Source: Bacteroidia bacterium (GTDB taxonomy: Bacteria; Bacteroidota; Bacteroidia; Bacteroidales; Paludibacteraceae). Taken from it: 22,405 nucleotides of DNA. The stretch is from NCBI GenBank assembly GCA_021152555.1, contig JAGKVE010000043.1, positions 1 to 22,405 on the forward strand, in the 5' to 3' direction. The notes under the pieces are model-generated. The model was not told the origin of the DNA, did not search any database, and worked only from the letters and a program-made list of their open reading frames with translations. This document shows, one piece after another, positions 1 through 7,571 of the stretch; positions within the stretch are counted from its first letter, which is position 1; every line of letters begins with the position of its first letter. Made by a program: the position numbers and the translations under genes.

Positions 1-10
1 ACATACTATG

Positions 11-448
11 TTATGATTGATTTTTCTTTCTGAATACTACATGTTCGTTCAAGACGAAGTTCGCGATGCCGGAAACGCAGAGGGCGAGGATATTGCAAAT
101 CAGCACATCCCATCCGCCAGAGAAGCGTTCGATAAGCAGCAGCGCACCCATCTTTATCAGGAATGTGCCGGTACAGGAGAGGTTGTAGCCCGCGTAATGG
201 CGGAAAAACGAGCGGAGCGTGTGCGCAGAAATGCGGTCGCGCCATATGGAGTAGTACGCAAACGCGAAATTGGTCAGTAGGGCACACTCAAAGGAGATAA
301 ACGGCGAAAGCAGGTACTCGCCCCAGTAATAGCCTTTGAACAAATAGTGCGAACAGAGCCACAGCACGCACATGTCCACCGCCGTTCCTGCCAGCGTGGA
401 GAGCAAAAAGCGGAGATACCGGATTGCTATGCCTTTATACCTGTCCAT
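11..448 (-). CDS. GtrA-like membrane protein
   Basis: A 145-aa, very hydrophobic protein with about four membrane segments, starting MDRYKGIAIRYLRF. The N-terminal stretch RYLRFLLSTLAGTAVD and the C-terminal NFVLNEHVVFR are typical of the GtrA family, where the last segment normally ends in a 'N-x-x-x-x-x-x-W/V-x-F' pattern. GtrA proteins are thought to help move polyprenyl-linked sugars across the inner membrane, but many members have no known substrate. I chose the ATG at 448 rather than a longer reading frame reaching 526, because the longer form would run far into the upstream gene and adds a non-hydrophobic tail. The start overlaps the end of the CDP-alcohol transferase gene by 14 bases, so the two are probably translationally coupled. 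It is the last gene seen of the operon that starts at 3409. The family call is fairly sure; the substrate is unknown. Confidence 0.8.
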   Translation of the reverse strand: MDRYKGIAIRYLRFLLSTLAGTAVDMCVLWLCSHYLFKGYYWGEYLLSPFISFECALLTNFAFAYYSIWRDRISAHTLRSFFRHYAGYNLSCTGTFLIKMGALLLIERFSGGWDVLICNILALCVSGIANFVLNEHVVFRKKNQS

Positions 449-1151
449 TTTTCGGATGCTTGGGTAGCGGGTCTTGTTTGGCGAACCAGTGCAGATCCTT
501 GAAGAAACTGACGAAATAGAAGACACAGAGAATAGCCAGAATGCCTATGCCGATAATATCCAACGTACCATAATGGATTGTTTCGCCGAAATAAGAGAAC
601 GAACCATGGTATGCGGTGAGCGCAGGCACGTACATCAGCAGGATATTGGCAATAATGATGATGAGGCGGAACTCCGTCGGTCCCATTTGGCCGTACGTCA
701 GTTTGAACTCGCTTTTGAGGTGGGCGTTGATACTAACATAGACCGTGAGCGCCAGATAAGCAGCGTAACAGAGCGCCGCCACGCCCATGTTCATCAACGG
801 CGAGAGACCTGCTCCGATAAACATAAACGCCTCGGTCACCGTGTCGATGTTATGGTCGAGGTAATAGCCATAGAGCGGCCGCTGGGTGTTGCGCACACGG
901 GCGATAGTGCCGTCCAGCGAATCGCCGAACCAGTTGATGACTAAGCCCAAGCAGGACAGCCAGAGCCAATAAATGCTGTAGTGCGTGAGGAAGAACCCGA
1001 GTCCGCAGACTGCCGAGCCGAAGAGTCCGAACCATGTCAGCATGTCGCTGGTGACCCATTGGGGCATACGCGATGCCATCCATACGAGCGCTTTTTTCTC
1101 CACTCCGTTCAGGAGCGAGGTCTGAATACGTGTTGATTGTTTGATTTCCAT
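435..1151 (-). CDS. CDP-alcohol phosphatidyltransferase family protein
   Basis: A 238-aa integral membrane enzyme. The family signature is plain at residues 77-103: D77-x2-D80-G81-x2-A84-R85, then G95-x3-D99-x3-D103. The gap between AR and G is nine residues, slightly longer than the usual seven to eight. These aspartates bind the metals that position the CDP-alcohol. The family joins a CDP-linked lipid or alcohol to a second alcohol such as glycerol phosphate, inositol phosphate, serine or choline; the sequence alone does not say which. Several hydrophobic segments follow the motif, as expected. It sits 19 bases downstream of the phospholipase D gene and overlaps the GtrA-like gene by 14 bases, which points to a shared role in making an unusual phospholipid or glycophospholipid. 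The specific acceptor is an open question. Confidence 0.88.
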   Translation of the reverse strand: MEIKQSTRIQTSLLNGVEKKALVWMASRMPQWVTSDMLTWFGLFGSAVCGLGFFLTHYSIYWLWLSCLGLVINWFGDSLDGTIARVRNTQRPLYGYYLDHNIDTVTEAFMFIGAGLSPLMNMGVAALCYAAYLALTVYVSINAHLKSEFKLTYGQMGPTEFRLIIIIANILLMYVPALTAYHGSFSYFGETIHYGTLDIIGIGILAILCVFYFVSFFKDLHWFAKQDPLPKHPKNGQV

Positions 1152-1170
1152 ATTGTAGTCTGTTTTTATA

Positions 1171-2505
1171 TTATACTATCGGAGCCAAGTGGCGCATCAG
1201 GCGTTGCCACGGCGTGGGATGCGCTTCCGCAGCTATGACCAAACGGCAGATGGGGAGGTCATTCTCGAAGATCTGTTTCTGGCGTAACGCCACCGCACGG
1301 TCATAGAAGAAGGTGTTAATCTCGTAGTCAATGCCGAAGCTGCGGTAATCGAGGTTCGCCGACCCGACGCACGAAAGGTAGTCATCGCAGACGATGGTCT
1401 TGCTGTGCATGAACTCGCCCGAGCGGACATAGAACTGCACACCCGCTTCCGTCAGTTCGGCGTAATAACTCTTGTTAATAGGGCGCATGATCGCTGTGTC
1501 GCAATGTTCTGGCACCATAACCCGCACATCCACACCGCGTTGCGCCGCATTGCGCATGGCACTGATGAGCGACGGCGGCGGGGCAATATACGGACTTTGG
1601 AACCAGACGTATTTCTGCGCATGGTTCAGGATCCATTCATAGGCTGTCAGCAGCACCGGATCGGGCGAGGTCGGGTCATCCGGAGTGATCTGCGTTAGCG
1701 TGCCCAAAGACTGACCGCAGGAGGGCTTATCCAAATGGAAGAAAAAAGAGTTTACAGCAGAATGGAGTTGCCCTCCAGAGGCGAGCCATGTGTCTAAAAA
1801 CGCATATTGCAGCGAAGCGACCGCCTCGCCCGTGAGACGCAGGTGCGTATCGCGCCACTGATAGAAATAATGGTCGTTGATATTCATGCCACCGGTGTAA
1901 CCAATACGATTGTCGATGACCACTATCTTGCGGTGGTCGCGGTAACTGAGCGTCATCAGAAAACGCAGCAGCGAGAACCGCGAATCGGAGAAATTGACTA
2001 CCTCCACACCTGCCTTGCGCATGGAGCGGAAATAGCAGTTCGGAATAGGCCAGTTGGCGATGTTCTCGTTGATGAACCGCACTTTGACACCCTGCCGCGC
2101 TTTCTCCATCAGCACCTGACGAATCTTGCGTGAACTCTTGTCTATGCCGAAATGGAAATACTCCATGTGGATGGATTCCTTGGCGCAAATGAGGTCACTC
2201 ATCAGCATGTTATATTTGTCTTTTCCGGAAGTGATGATTTGCGGCGTAGAGAGCGAAACGGATGGTCTTCCGCCTCGCGCCAAAAGCATCGTCAGCGGTT
2301 GGAAACGCTGTTCCACACGCATGGTGAGACCGTTGGAGAAAAGAAGCCGGCGCAACTCCTCTGTATCTTCCGCCTGCATTCGCGATCGTAACAGGTGATG
2401 CTTGCGGTCGTAGTTCTGTTTGCTACGCCAATTGATGCCGAACACCAACCAGAAAAGCAGCGCGACACCCGCCAAAATCAATACTATCCATACTATCTTA
2501 TTCAT
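1171..2505 (-). CDS. Cardiolipin synthase-type phospholipase D family protein
   Basis: A 444-aa protein with one N-terminal membrane segment (about residues 3-23) followed by two phospholipase D half-domains. Both HxKxxxxD motifs are complete: H191-x-K193 to D198 (HRKIVVID) and H367-x-K369 to D374 (HSKTIVCD), each followed by the usual GG/GS-x-N turn. Bacterial members of this type join two phosphatidylglycerol molecules to make cardiolipin, or move phosphatidyl groups to other alcohols. The protein is a little shorter than E. coli ClsA and has one rather than two N-terminal membrane segments. Its ATG overlaps the end of the 213-aa gene by 8 bases, and the CDP-alcohol transferase gene follows after 19 bases, so it belongs to a lipid operon. 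Cardiolipin synthesis is the likeliest role, but a different head-group acceptor is possible in this setting. Confidence 0.88.
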   Translation of the reverse strand: MNKIVWIVLILAGVALLFWLVFGINWRSKQNYDRKHHLLRSRMQAEDTEELRRLLFSNGLTMRVEQRFQPLTMLLARGGRPSVSLSTPQIITSGKDKYNMLMSDLICAKESIHMEYFHFGIDKSSRKIRQVLMEKARQGVKVRFINENIANWPIPNCYFRSMRKAGVEVVNFSDSRFSLLRFLMTLSYRDHRKIVVIDNRIGYTGGMNINDHYFYQWRDTHLRLTGEAVASLQYAFLDTWLASGGQLHSAVNSFFFHLDKPSCGQSLGTLTQITPDDPTSPDPVLLTAYEWILNHAQKYVWFQSPYIAPPPSLISAMRNAAQRGVDVRVMVPEHCDTAIMRPINKSYYAELTEAGVQFYVRSGEFMHSKTIVCDDYLSCVGSANLDYRSFGIDYEINTFFYDRAVALRQKQIFENDLPICRLVIAAEAHPTPWQRLMRHLAPIV

Positions 2506-3139
2506 TCTTCTCCGGGGCTGACGGCAATAATGGTGTAATGAACTGCTCCAAGTCTATCGCATCATAGAATACGGGCATTGGATAGAAATGTAGCGCGGCA
2601 TCCAGAGTCTCATCTATGATATCCGGAATATCCTGCGGACGCATTTGCTCAATATGGTCCGGCAACTCGAACAGGACGCGCTGCTGCTCTATCCAACTGA
2701 TAAATAGCCGTGCGGTGCGCTTGTCCGGCAGGTCGATGGCCACTATACCTGTCTGGCGAGCCAGAGAAGCGATCTGCTGCTCCGCTTTCGCACCGTACGA
2801 CCTTAATAACTCCGGCAAAACGATTGCTTCTGCCAATCCTTCGGAAATGAAATAATTGAAATGGACGGCATAACCGATAGCCTGCGCATAGCCTCCGTAG
2901 CCGCGTTCTGACAACTGCTCTGCCTGCTCAACGGCTTTCTCTAACATTGTTTCTGCCAACCCAATGTTTTCTACTGCGAGAGCCATGCCTTGATTAAGCA
3001 TCGTAATGACCTGCACTGCCGATGCAAACACATCTTCGTGATAATAACGGGTAACAGCCGCCTCTGTCGCCAAAGTCAGAGCATGCATGTACTGAGCCCC
3101 GGGCTGATAGTTCATATTATTTTGTGTATTCGATGCCAT
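2498..3139 (-). CDS. Hypothetical 213-aa protein of the lipid operon
   Basis: I do not recognise this family. The 213-aa product has no signal peptide or membrane segment, is rich in Ala, Gln and Glu, and looks mostly alpha-helical: an N-terminal half with strings such as TLATEAAVTRYYHED and AVENIGLAETMLEKAVEQAEQ, and a C-terminal half ending in an acidic, proline-containing stretch. It is likely a cytosolic protein. It starts 3 bases after the small PEGA-like gene and its end overlaps the phospholipase D start by 8 bases. That tight packing shows it is a genuine coding gene co-expressed with lipid enzymes. A partner or regulator of the downstream membrane enzymes would fit, but nothing in the sequence shows this directly. 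Confidence 0.75.
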   Translation of the reverse strand: MASNTQNNMNYQPGAQYMHALTLATEAAVTRYYHEDVFASAVQVITMLNQGMALAVENIGLAETMLEKAVEQAEQLSERGYGGYAQAIGYAVHFNYFISEGLAEAIVLPELLRSYGAKAEQQIASLARQTGIVAIDLPDKRTARLFISWIEQQRVLFELPDHIEQMRPQDIPDIIDETLDAALHFYPMPVFYDAIDLEQFITPLLPSAPEKNE

Positions 3140-3142
3140 AGT

Positions 3143-3409
3143 TTATTTCTTTCGTTTCAGATGTTTCTCTTTCTCATCGCTTACCATGATTGTCTCAGTA
3201 GCGGAGAGTGTCATGTCTATTGTCTTGCCCTTCTTGCCGACGGGGATATAATTCCCCGTGCGGATGGTTACGGTATAATATCCGGCAGGCAGACGCAGCC
3301 GTGCCTGCGGTGTGCGCATCACTCCAACCGGCCGACCGTTGATGATCACTTGGTAAGGCATCTTCAGCAAATAATCTTTCTGCCTGTGTGTAATGATCAG
3401 TTCCGCCAT
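3143..3409 (-). CDS. Small PEGA-like beta-strand protein
   Basis: An 88-aa protein with no signal peptide. The middle, PYQVIINGRPVGVMRTP followed by ARLRLPAGYYTVTIRTG, matches the pattern of PEGA-type and related small beta domains: a strand with 'V-x-I-N-G-x-x-V/I-G', then 'L-P-A-G-x-Y-x-V-T-I'. The C-terminus is very basic (KEKHLKRKK). These domains are usually appended to surface or membrane-associated proteins, and their function is not settled. It is the first gene of the five-gene minus-strand operon. The ATG at 3409 lies about 200 bases from the divergent AraC start, so the promoter must lie in that gap; I see no clear TAnnTTTG element for it. The domain call is moderate and the role is unknown. 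Confidence 0.65.
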   Translation of the reverse strand: MAELIITHRQKDYLLKMPYQVIINGRPVGVMRTPQARLRLPAGYYTVTIRTGNYIPVGKKGKTIDMTLSATETIMVSDEKEKHLKRKK

Positions 3410-3540
3410 AACAACTTAACGATTTAACATTTTTCTAACAAACAATGTGCCATATACCCCTTTTGTCAGTTTTCTATATTTCCTTATTGATTGACTTATG
3501 CCCTAAAATATGGCATTTGGAAAACTTTTTACCACTAAAA

Positions 3541-3572
3541 CTTGCACAATTCGTAAAAAAGTACTATCTTTG
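3541..3572 (+). promoter_or_regulatory. Bacteroidota-type promoter for the AraC regulator
   Basis: CTTG at 3541-3544, a 20-base spacer, then TATCTTTG at 3565-3572 fits the -33/-7 promoter pattern of this phylum (TTTG-N19-21-TAnnTTTG). Transcription would begin near 3579. This decides the start of the AraC gene at 3606, because an upstream ATG at 3510 would lie outside the transcript. Confidence 0.7.
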
Positions 3573-3605
3573 CAGTCGGAAACGCAAACGGAAAAAAATG
3601 CCCTT

Positions 3606-4460
3606 ATGCTGAATCAGGATATTATCGTTTCGGATAACTTGGACGAGCTGTTGCAACGCTTCAGCAATGAAAACGACTGCTCGCTTATCATCTATTGTAC
3701 GGAGGGCAAGCTGCAAATCGAGATCAATGAGCAGCAATATCTCCTCCGTCCGCACGACTTGTTGTTATGCCGGTCGGATCTCATCATCGGCAACTACATG
3801 CACTCTCCGGACATGAAATGCGGAGCCGTGGCGGTGCGCAAACACGCGCTGGACGATATTTTCTACCTCTGCGTGCGCGAAGATACCAAGTGGTGGGAGA
3901 AATCGAAGTACATTCTGCAACATCCGGTAATCCACATGGACGAACGGCAACAGGAACTGATCCAGCTCTTCAACCGGATGTTCCAGCTATACAGGGAAGA
4001 CACCCGTTCGGGACTGAGCGAAAACATCCGCCGCATCTTTGCGCAAGCCGCCATCTATGAACTGCTTTGCTGGCTCGAAGAAAGCATCGAACAAACGCCG
4101 GAAACGGAGCACAAGCAAGGGCGGCAGGAAATTCTTTTCCGGGATTTTGCCCGCTTGTTGCAAGAAAACAAAGGCCGCCAGCGTGAGGTTCGCTGGTATG
4201 CCGACCGCCTGGCTGTCACGCCGAAATACCTGTCCGTAGTCTGCAACACTGTCACCGGCAAGTCTGCGCAAGGTGTCATCAACGATCTGACCGTACAGGA
4301 GATCAAACGCTTGCTCCTCCGGACGGATATGAGTGTCAAGGAGATTTGTGTAGAATTGGATTTCGTCAGTCTCAGTTTCTTCTGCAAGTACGTGAAGCGA
4401 CACCTCGGCATGACCGCCCACCAATACCGCTCTTCCGGCCGAACCCACAGCACAAAATAA
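3606..4460 (+). CDS. AraC family transcriptional regulator
   Basis: A 284-aa regulator. The last third carries the two helix-turn-helix units of the AraC family: WYADRLAVTPKYLSVVC (first unit) and the conserved second unit MSVKEICVELDFVSLSFFCKYVKRHLG followed by TAHQYR, a form of the 'Y-R' ending. The N-terminal half looks like the usual small-molecule-sensing beta barrel (LIIYCTEGKLQIEINEQQY, then LLRPHDLLL). The ATG at 3606 is preferred because the promoter at 3541-3572 excludes the earlier ATG. The gene is 20 bases upstream of the glycosyltransferase gene and faces away from the lipid operon, so it may control its own operon, the divergent one, or both. The ligand is unknown. Confidence 0.92.
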   Translation: MLNQDIIVSDNLDELLQRFSNENDCSLIIYCTEGKLQIEINEQQYLLRPHDLLLCRSDLIIGNYMHSPDMKCGAVAVRKHALDDIFYLCVREDTKWWEKSKYILQHPVIHMDERQQELIQLFNRMFQLYREDTRSGLSENIRRIFAQAAIYELLCWLEESIEQTPETEHKQGRQEILFRDFARLLQENKGRQREVRWYADRLAVTPKYLSVVCNTVTGKSAQGVINDLTVQEIKRLLLRTDMSVKEICVELDFVSLSFFCKYVKRHLGMTAHQYRSSGRTHSTK

Positions 4461-4480
4461 AAATTATAACTATTTATACC

Positions 4481-5674
4481 ATGAAAATACTTCTCGTCAT
4501 TGACACGTACGACACCAACAACAACGGCACGTCCATCTCCGCCCAGCGTTTTGCGGCGGTACTTCGCGAGCACGGCAACGAAGTGCGCATCCTTACTACC
4601 GGCGAACCGGCCCCTGACAAGTTCGTCCTCAAGGAGTTCAAAGTGGTCCTCAAGGAGTTCAAAGTGCCCCTTTTCAACGACCTCATTCACTCACACGGTT
4701 TCCAGTTCGCGCAAGTCGATCTGGACATCATCCGCGAGGCGGTGGAATGGGCGGACATCGTGCATTGTATGATGCCTTTCGCGCTGGAGACAGCCACCAA
4801 ACTCATAGCTGACCAGATGCACAAACCGTCCACGGCAGCGTTCCACATCCAACCGGAAAACATGACTTCTTCTATCGGTCTGGGTAAGGCAGAATGGCTC
4901 AACGATCGTTTCTATTATACCTTCCGTTTCCTGCTCTACCAACATTTCAGCCACATCCATGTGCCCTCGCAGTTCATGGCGAACGAACTCACCAAACGCG
5001 GCTATAAGGCGAAGATACATGTGATTTCCAACGGCATTGACCCGGATTTTATCACCGCTGGGCAGCGGAAACTCTCTAACAGCGATGGCGGTCATACATC
5101 CCTCAGCGATGGCAGTCTCATCACCATCGTCATGGTCGGACGTCTGTCCGGCGAGAAACGGCAGGATGTCATCATCAATGCCGTGCCGTTCAGCAAGTAC
5201 GCCGACCGCATTCAACTGGTTTTTGCGGGCAAAGGTCCCAAATACGACGAGTACGTGGAATTAGGCAAGCAACTCAAGAACCCGCCGCAGTTCGTCTTCC
5301 TCTCCAAACCGGAGCTCATTGACCTTTTGCTGCATACAGACCTCTATGTGCATGCTTCGGATATGGAGAGCGAAGCAATATCCTGTATCGAGGCGTTTGC
5401 TACGGGCTTGGTGCCCGTAATAGCCAACAGCGAGGACAGTGCCACGCCGCAGTTCGCGTTGGACGGTCGCAGTCTCTTTGCGCCCGGACGGCCGAAAGAT
5501 CTGGCGCGTGCTATCGACTGGTGGTTTGACCATCCCGACGAGAAAGCGAAAATGGAACGCGAGTATGCAGAAGCCGCCAAGAATTACGACATCGACACCT
5601 CTGTCCGTCTCTGCGAACAGATGTTCCGCGAAGCGATAGAGGAAACAGAAAACCAAGAAGAGAATCATGCGTAA
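4481..5674 (+). CDS. GT4 family glycosyltransferase
   Basis: A 397-aa glycosyltransferase with the GT-B fold. It begins MKILLVIDTYDTNNNGTS, the expected N-terminal strand and glycine-containing loop. The C-terminal half has the GT4 features IVMVGRLSGEKRQDVIINA and the E-x7-E element (ESEAISCIE) near residues 290-300, which contacts the donor sugar nucleotide. The overall pattern resembles diacylglycerol glucosyltransferases and mannosyltransferases that glycosylate membrane lipids, which would suit the neighbouring lipid genes, but this is inference. The start at 4481 is the first ATG of the family's conserved N-terminus. The last 8 bases overlap the next gene. Bases 4625-4666 hold an exact 21-base tandem duplication, giving VLKEFKV twice in a row. 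Confidence 0.88.
   Translation: MKILLVIDTYDTNNNGTSISAQRFAAVLREHGNEVRILTTGEPAPDKFVLKEFKVVLKEFKVPLFNDLIHSHGFQFAQVDLDIIREAVEWADIVHCMMPFALETATKLIADQMHKPSTAAFHIQPENMTSSIGLGKAEWLNDRFYYTFRFLLYQHFSHIHVPSQFMANELTKRGYKAKIHVISNGIDPDFITAGQRKLSNSDGGHTSLSDGSLITIVMVGRLSGEKRQDVIINAVPFSKYADRIQLVFAGKGPKYDEYVELGKQLKNPPQFVFLSKPELIDLLLHTDLYVHASDMESEAISCIEAFATGLVPVIANSEDSATPQFALDGRSLFAPGRPKDLARAIDWWFDHPDEKAKMEREYAEAAKNYDIDTSVRLCEQMFREAIEETENQEENHA
4625..4666 (+). repeat. Exact 21-bp tandem duplication inside the glycosyltransferase
   Basis: Two adjacent identical 21-base copies (4625-4645 and 4646-4666) encode the heptapeptide VLKEFKV twice. The length is a multiple of three, so the frame is kept. The identity at every base, including synonymous positions, points to a recent slippage event. 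Confidence 0.9.
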
Positions 5675-6353
5675 CGACAGACTTCATAAGCTAAACAGGA
5701 CTGCCACGTGGCTGATTGCGGGGATGGCGGTGGCAAACGTGGGATGGCTCATTGCTGCAAGAAGCACATGGAACGAGATTGTCTTTCGCGGGCTGCAATA
5801 TGTGGCGATGCTGCTGATTATGTACCTGCCGCATCTGCTCCGCAGCCGTTTCCGTATCGAAGTGCCGTGGCTGCTGTCGGTCTTCATCGTTGTTTTCTGT
5901 TTCTCCTCGCTTATCATGGGCGACGGGCTCGACCTCTACGGACGCGTCCCGTGGTGGGACAAACTGCTGCACGCAGAGAGTGGTTTCCTGCTCTCGATGA
6001 TTGCCCTCTGGCTTATTCATGTGATTATGGCGGAGAACGACAAATATATCTATTTCAACAAATGGTTCCTATGCCTTTTTCTAGTTATGTTCTCGCTCGG
6101 GCTTGGTGCCTGCTGGGAGATTATGGAATACAGTTACGACAGCCTTATGGGCACTAACTCGCAACAATTCATGGCTACCACCACGGGCTCTATCTTCACT
6201 CCCGAAGACGAACCTCTATGCGGTCATGCAGCCTTGCGTGACACTATGCAGGACTTAATTCTTGACCTTGTCGGCGCTCTCATTGTAGCCGTCTATGGAT
6301 TCATCCGCCACGACAAACTTATCGAACGCTACAAAAAAATAGTCGCTTCGTAG
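5667..6353 (+). CDS. YjdF/DUF2238-like membrane protein
   Basis: A 228-aa membrane protein with about six hydrophobic segments. It has the polar signatures of the YjdF (DUF2238) family: WWDKLLHAESGFLLS in one segment, GACWEIMEYSYDSLMG in a later one, and RDTMQDLILDLVGALI near the C-terminus. The conserved Asp, His, Glu and Asp residues could line a site within the membrane. The biochemical function of this family is not established. The ATG at 5667 overlaps the glycosyltransferase end by 8 bases, so the genes are coupled, and this is the last gene of the plus-strand operon. Family assignment is by pattern only. Confidence 0.75.
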   Translation: MRNDRLHKLNRTATWLIAGMAVANVGWLIAARSTWNEIVFRGLQYVAMLLIMYLPHLLRSRFRIEVPWLLSVFIVVFCFSSLIMGDGLDLYGRVPWWDKLLHAESGFLLSMIALWLIHVIMAENDKYIYFNKWFLCLFLVMFSLGLGACWEIMEYSYDSLMGTNSQQFMATTTGSIFTPEDEPLCGHAALRDTMQDLILDLVGALIVAVYGFIRHDKLIERYKKIVAS

Positions 6354-6850
6354 ATGTAAGGGTATAGTAAGGGTATACGATTAGTGCGAGGTTAGTTAGG
6401 CATAGTCGGAATATAATTGAACACCCGCATTTAGCGTGTGTCGGGCAGACCTTCGGCATTTGTGTTCTTGTGTAAAAACATGACGCAAAGACGAAGGGCG
6501 ACACTCGGTAACAAACGTCCTCACGTGGAGAGAGGACGGCGCTGCGCGCCAAGTGGGCTCTGCCTACACCGCGAGCACCAAAACAAAACAATCCGCATAC
6601 CATGTGGGACAATTAACGAAAGAAGAAACGCGCTAACGGAGATTGCGCGCACAGAACACCGCTGGCAAAAGACACAGAGACGTCCGACCGATAGTAATTA
6701 AAGAAAAAGAAATAAAAGCCCCCCTTTTTCGCGGGCATTGCCCACCGTACACGAGCTCAAACACAGTTTGGCTAAAGGTACATGGGCATGCTCCGCTCTC
6801 CCAAAAGAACCTTGCTGACCAATCATGCATGAACGAGGAGCATGGAAGAT
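6354..6850. other. Non-coding stretch between the YjdF-like gene and the nifJ-tail copy
   Basis: I see no convincing gene in these 497 bases; the open frames are short, overlap on both strands and carry no recognisable domain. Near its left edge (about 6358-6378) is a doubled GGGTATAG/GGGTATAC motif that recurs at 20850-20875. A hairpin CGTCCTC/GAGGACG lies near 6517-6539. The stretch most likely holds the 3' UTR of the operon and old downstream sequence of nifJ. Confidence 0.5.
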
Positions 6851-6860
6851 ATAAACAAAA

Positions 6861-6892
6861 ACAAAGCGGACACCCGAAGGAGTCCGCTTTGT
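6861..6892. terminator. Rho-independent terminator, left copy
   Basis: An 11-bp perfect stem (6861-6871 with 6882-6892, arm ACAAAGCGGAC) encloses a 10-base loop. Read on the minus strand it is followed by a T-rich tract. It is a diverged copy of the nifJ terminator at 20961-20999 and could also stop plus-strand transcripts from the operon ending at 6353. Confidence 0.75.
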
Positions 6893-6921
6893 TTGTATGC
6901 GCGTGTGTACGCGTTCCTTGA

Positions 6922-6999
6922 TTACCACGCTGTTCCGAGCATGCGGAGGTAGCTCTTGTATCGCCACTGGGCGTTCTCCTGAGCGGCGGCGAAAATATC
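6922..6999 (-). pseudogene. Remnant of the nifJ 3' end (last 25 codons)
   Basis: On the minus strand these bases encode 25 residues and a TAA stop: DIFAAAQENAQWRYKSYLRM then LGTAW. The intact gene at 21025 ends identically except for EL in place of DI. Most base differences are synonymous, for example AAG-AGC against AAA-TCC for Lys-Ser and CTC against TTG for Leu. The pair therefore diverged while coding, so the remnant is the end of a different nifJ allele and not a decaying duplicate. Upstream of codon 1 the match stops; the frame stays open to about 7047 with unrelated residues and no start codon. Confidence 0.85.
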
Positions 7000-7133
7000 G
7001 TTCGAGCGGAGCGAGATAATCGATAGAGCGTAGCGGAGGAGAACACCTTATTAAAACAATATGTCAAAGATCACTTGTGAATATGCCCCACGGGCGTATT
7101 TTATTTACGTCCGTGAGGATTTCACTTGTTGCT

Positions 7134-7520
7134 TTAGTCACGAGGATGCTGTGCATCATACTCCTGACCGCAGATGTTCCAATAATATGCACGCATCGTT
7201 TTAATACCACGTGGATTGTTGCGTTGAGCAATGAAATCCATCTGGTCTTGTGTCAATTTGGAGAGATCCATACTACGCTGGCGAACCATCCCTGCAACCG
7301 TCTTGAACCGTTGACGTGCCCAAACAGAGTCCGCGCTGTTTGATATTTGGATGTTCGTCTCGCCACGCAGATAGATGCGGTTGCATGAGTCACTTGTGGT
7401 CGCAGCGCGACGGTGCGTAGCCAACAACATTCGACCATGTTTGTGCGGCTCTTTCTTCCCGCACTTACACAAGGCACCGGATACATATTCAATACCGGAT
7501 TGCCATACTACTTTTGCCAT
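7134..7520 (-). CDS. Hypothetical 128-aa protein, last gene of phage-like cassette
   Basis: I cannot assign a function. The 128-aa product has an N-terminal cysteine/histidine cluster (CKCGKKEPHKHG) that might bind a metal, then a helical half with ARQRFKTVAGMVRQRSMDLSKL and the ending TMRAYYWNICGQEYDAQ. This second half has the same layout as the 103-aa protein at 8578-8889 (AQAKFKTA followed by YGYIFAQEYAKL), so the two may be distant relatives. A GGAGGT lies about 20 bases before the ATG at 7520, further than ideal. It is the last gene of a five-gene minus-strand cassette with lysis-like genes, so a phage origin is likely. The gene lies just inside the left island boundary. Confidence 0.65.
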   Translation of the reverse strand: MAKVVWQSGIEYVSGALCKCGKKEPHKHGRMLLATHRRAATTSDSCNRIYLRGETNIQISNSADSVWARQRFKTVAGMVRQRSMDLSKLTQDQMDFIAQRNNPRGIKTMRAYYWNICGQEYDAQHPRD

Positions 7521-7571
7521 TGTATGCTGACCATGTTTTACCTCCGGTCTGCGTAGAGGGGTTAAAAGTTG

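Larger units (their letters stand above)
6851..7004 (-). repeat. Left copy of the nifJ 3'-end direct repeat (att-like)
   Basis: This stretch matches bases 20956-21105 in the same orientation: it holds the last 25 codons of pyruvate:ferredoxin oxidoreductase, the stop codon, a conserved small palindrome (CGCGTGTGTACGCG) and the terminator hairpin. The longest perfect match is 23 bases (6971-6993 against 21074-21096). The two copies bound the accessory genes, as the ends of an integrated element do. Confidence 0.75.

Noticed and set aside
449..526. Longer N-terminus for the GtrA-like protein
   Set aside because: The extra 26 residues are Ser-rich and would overlap the preceding gene by about 90 bases; the ATG at 448 gives the usual family start and a 14-base overlap.
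474..944. A 156-codon plus-strand frame opposite the CDP-alcohol transferase gene, and similar long antisense frames elsewhere (for example 4691-5215, 19500-19955)
   Set aside because: They are shadows of strongly supported genes on the other strand, with no recognisable domain.
3510..3605. Longer N-terminus for the AraC regulator starting at 3510
   Set aside because: A matching promoter (-33 and -7 elements at 3541-3572) lies inside this extension, and the added residues have no similarity to the family.
6438..7067. Several open frames of 87-144 codons on both strands between 6354 and 7067
   Set aside because: They overlap each other, include the nifJ remnant in the wrong frame and the terminator hairpin, and show no domain. 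None has a convincing start region.
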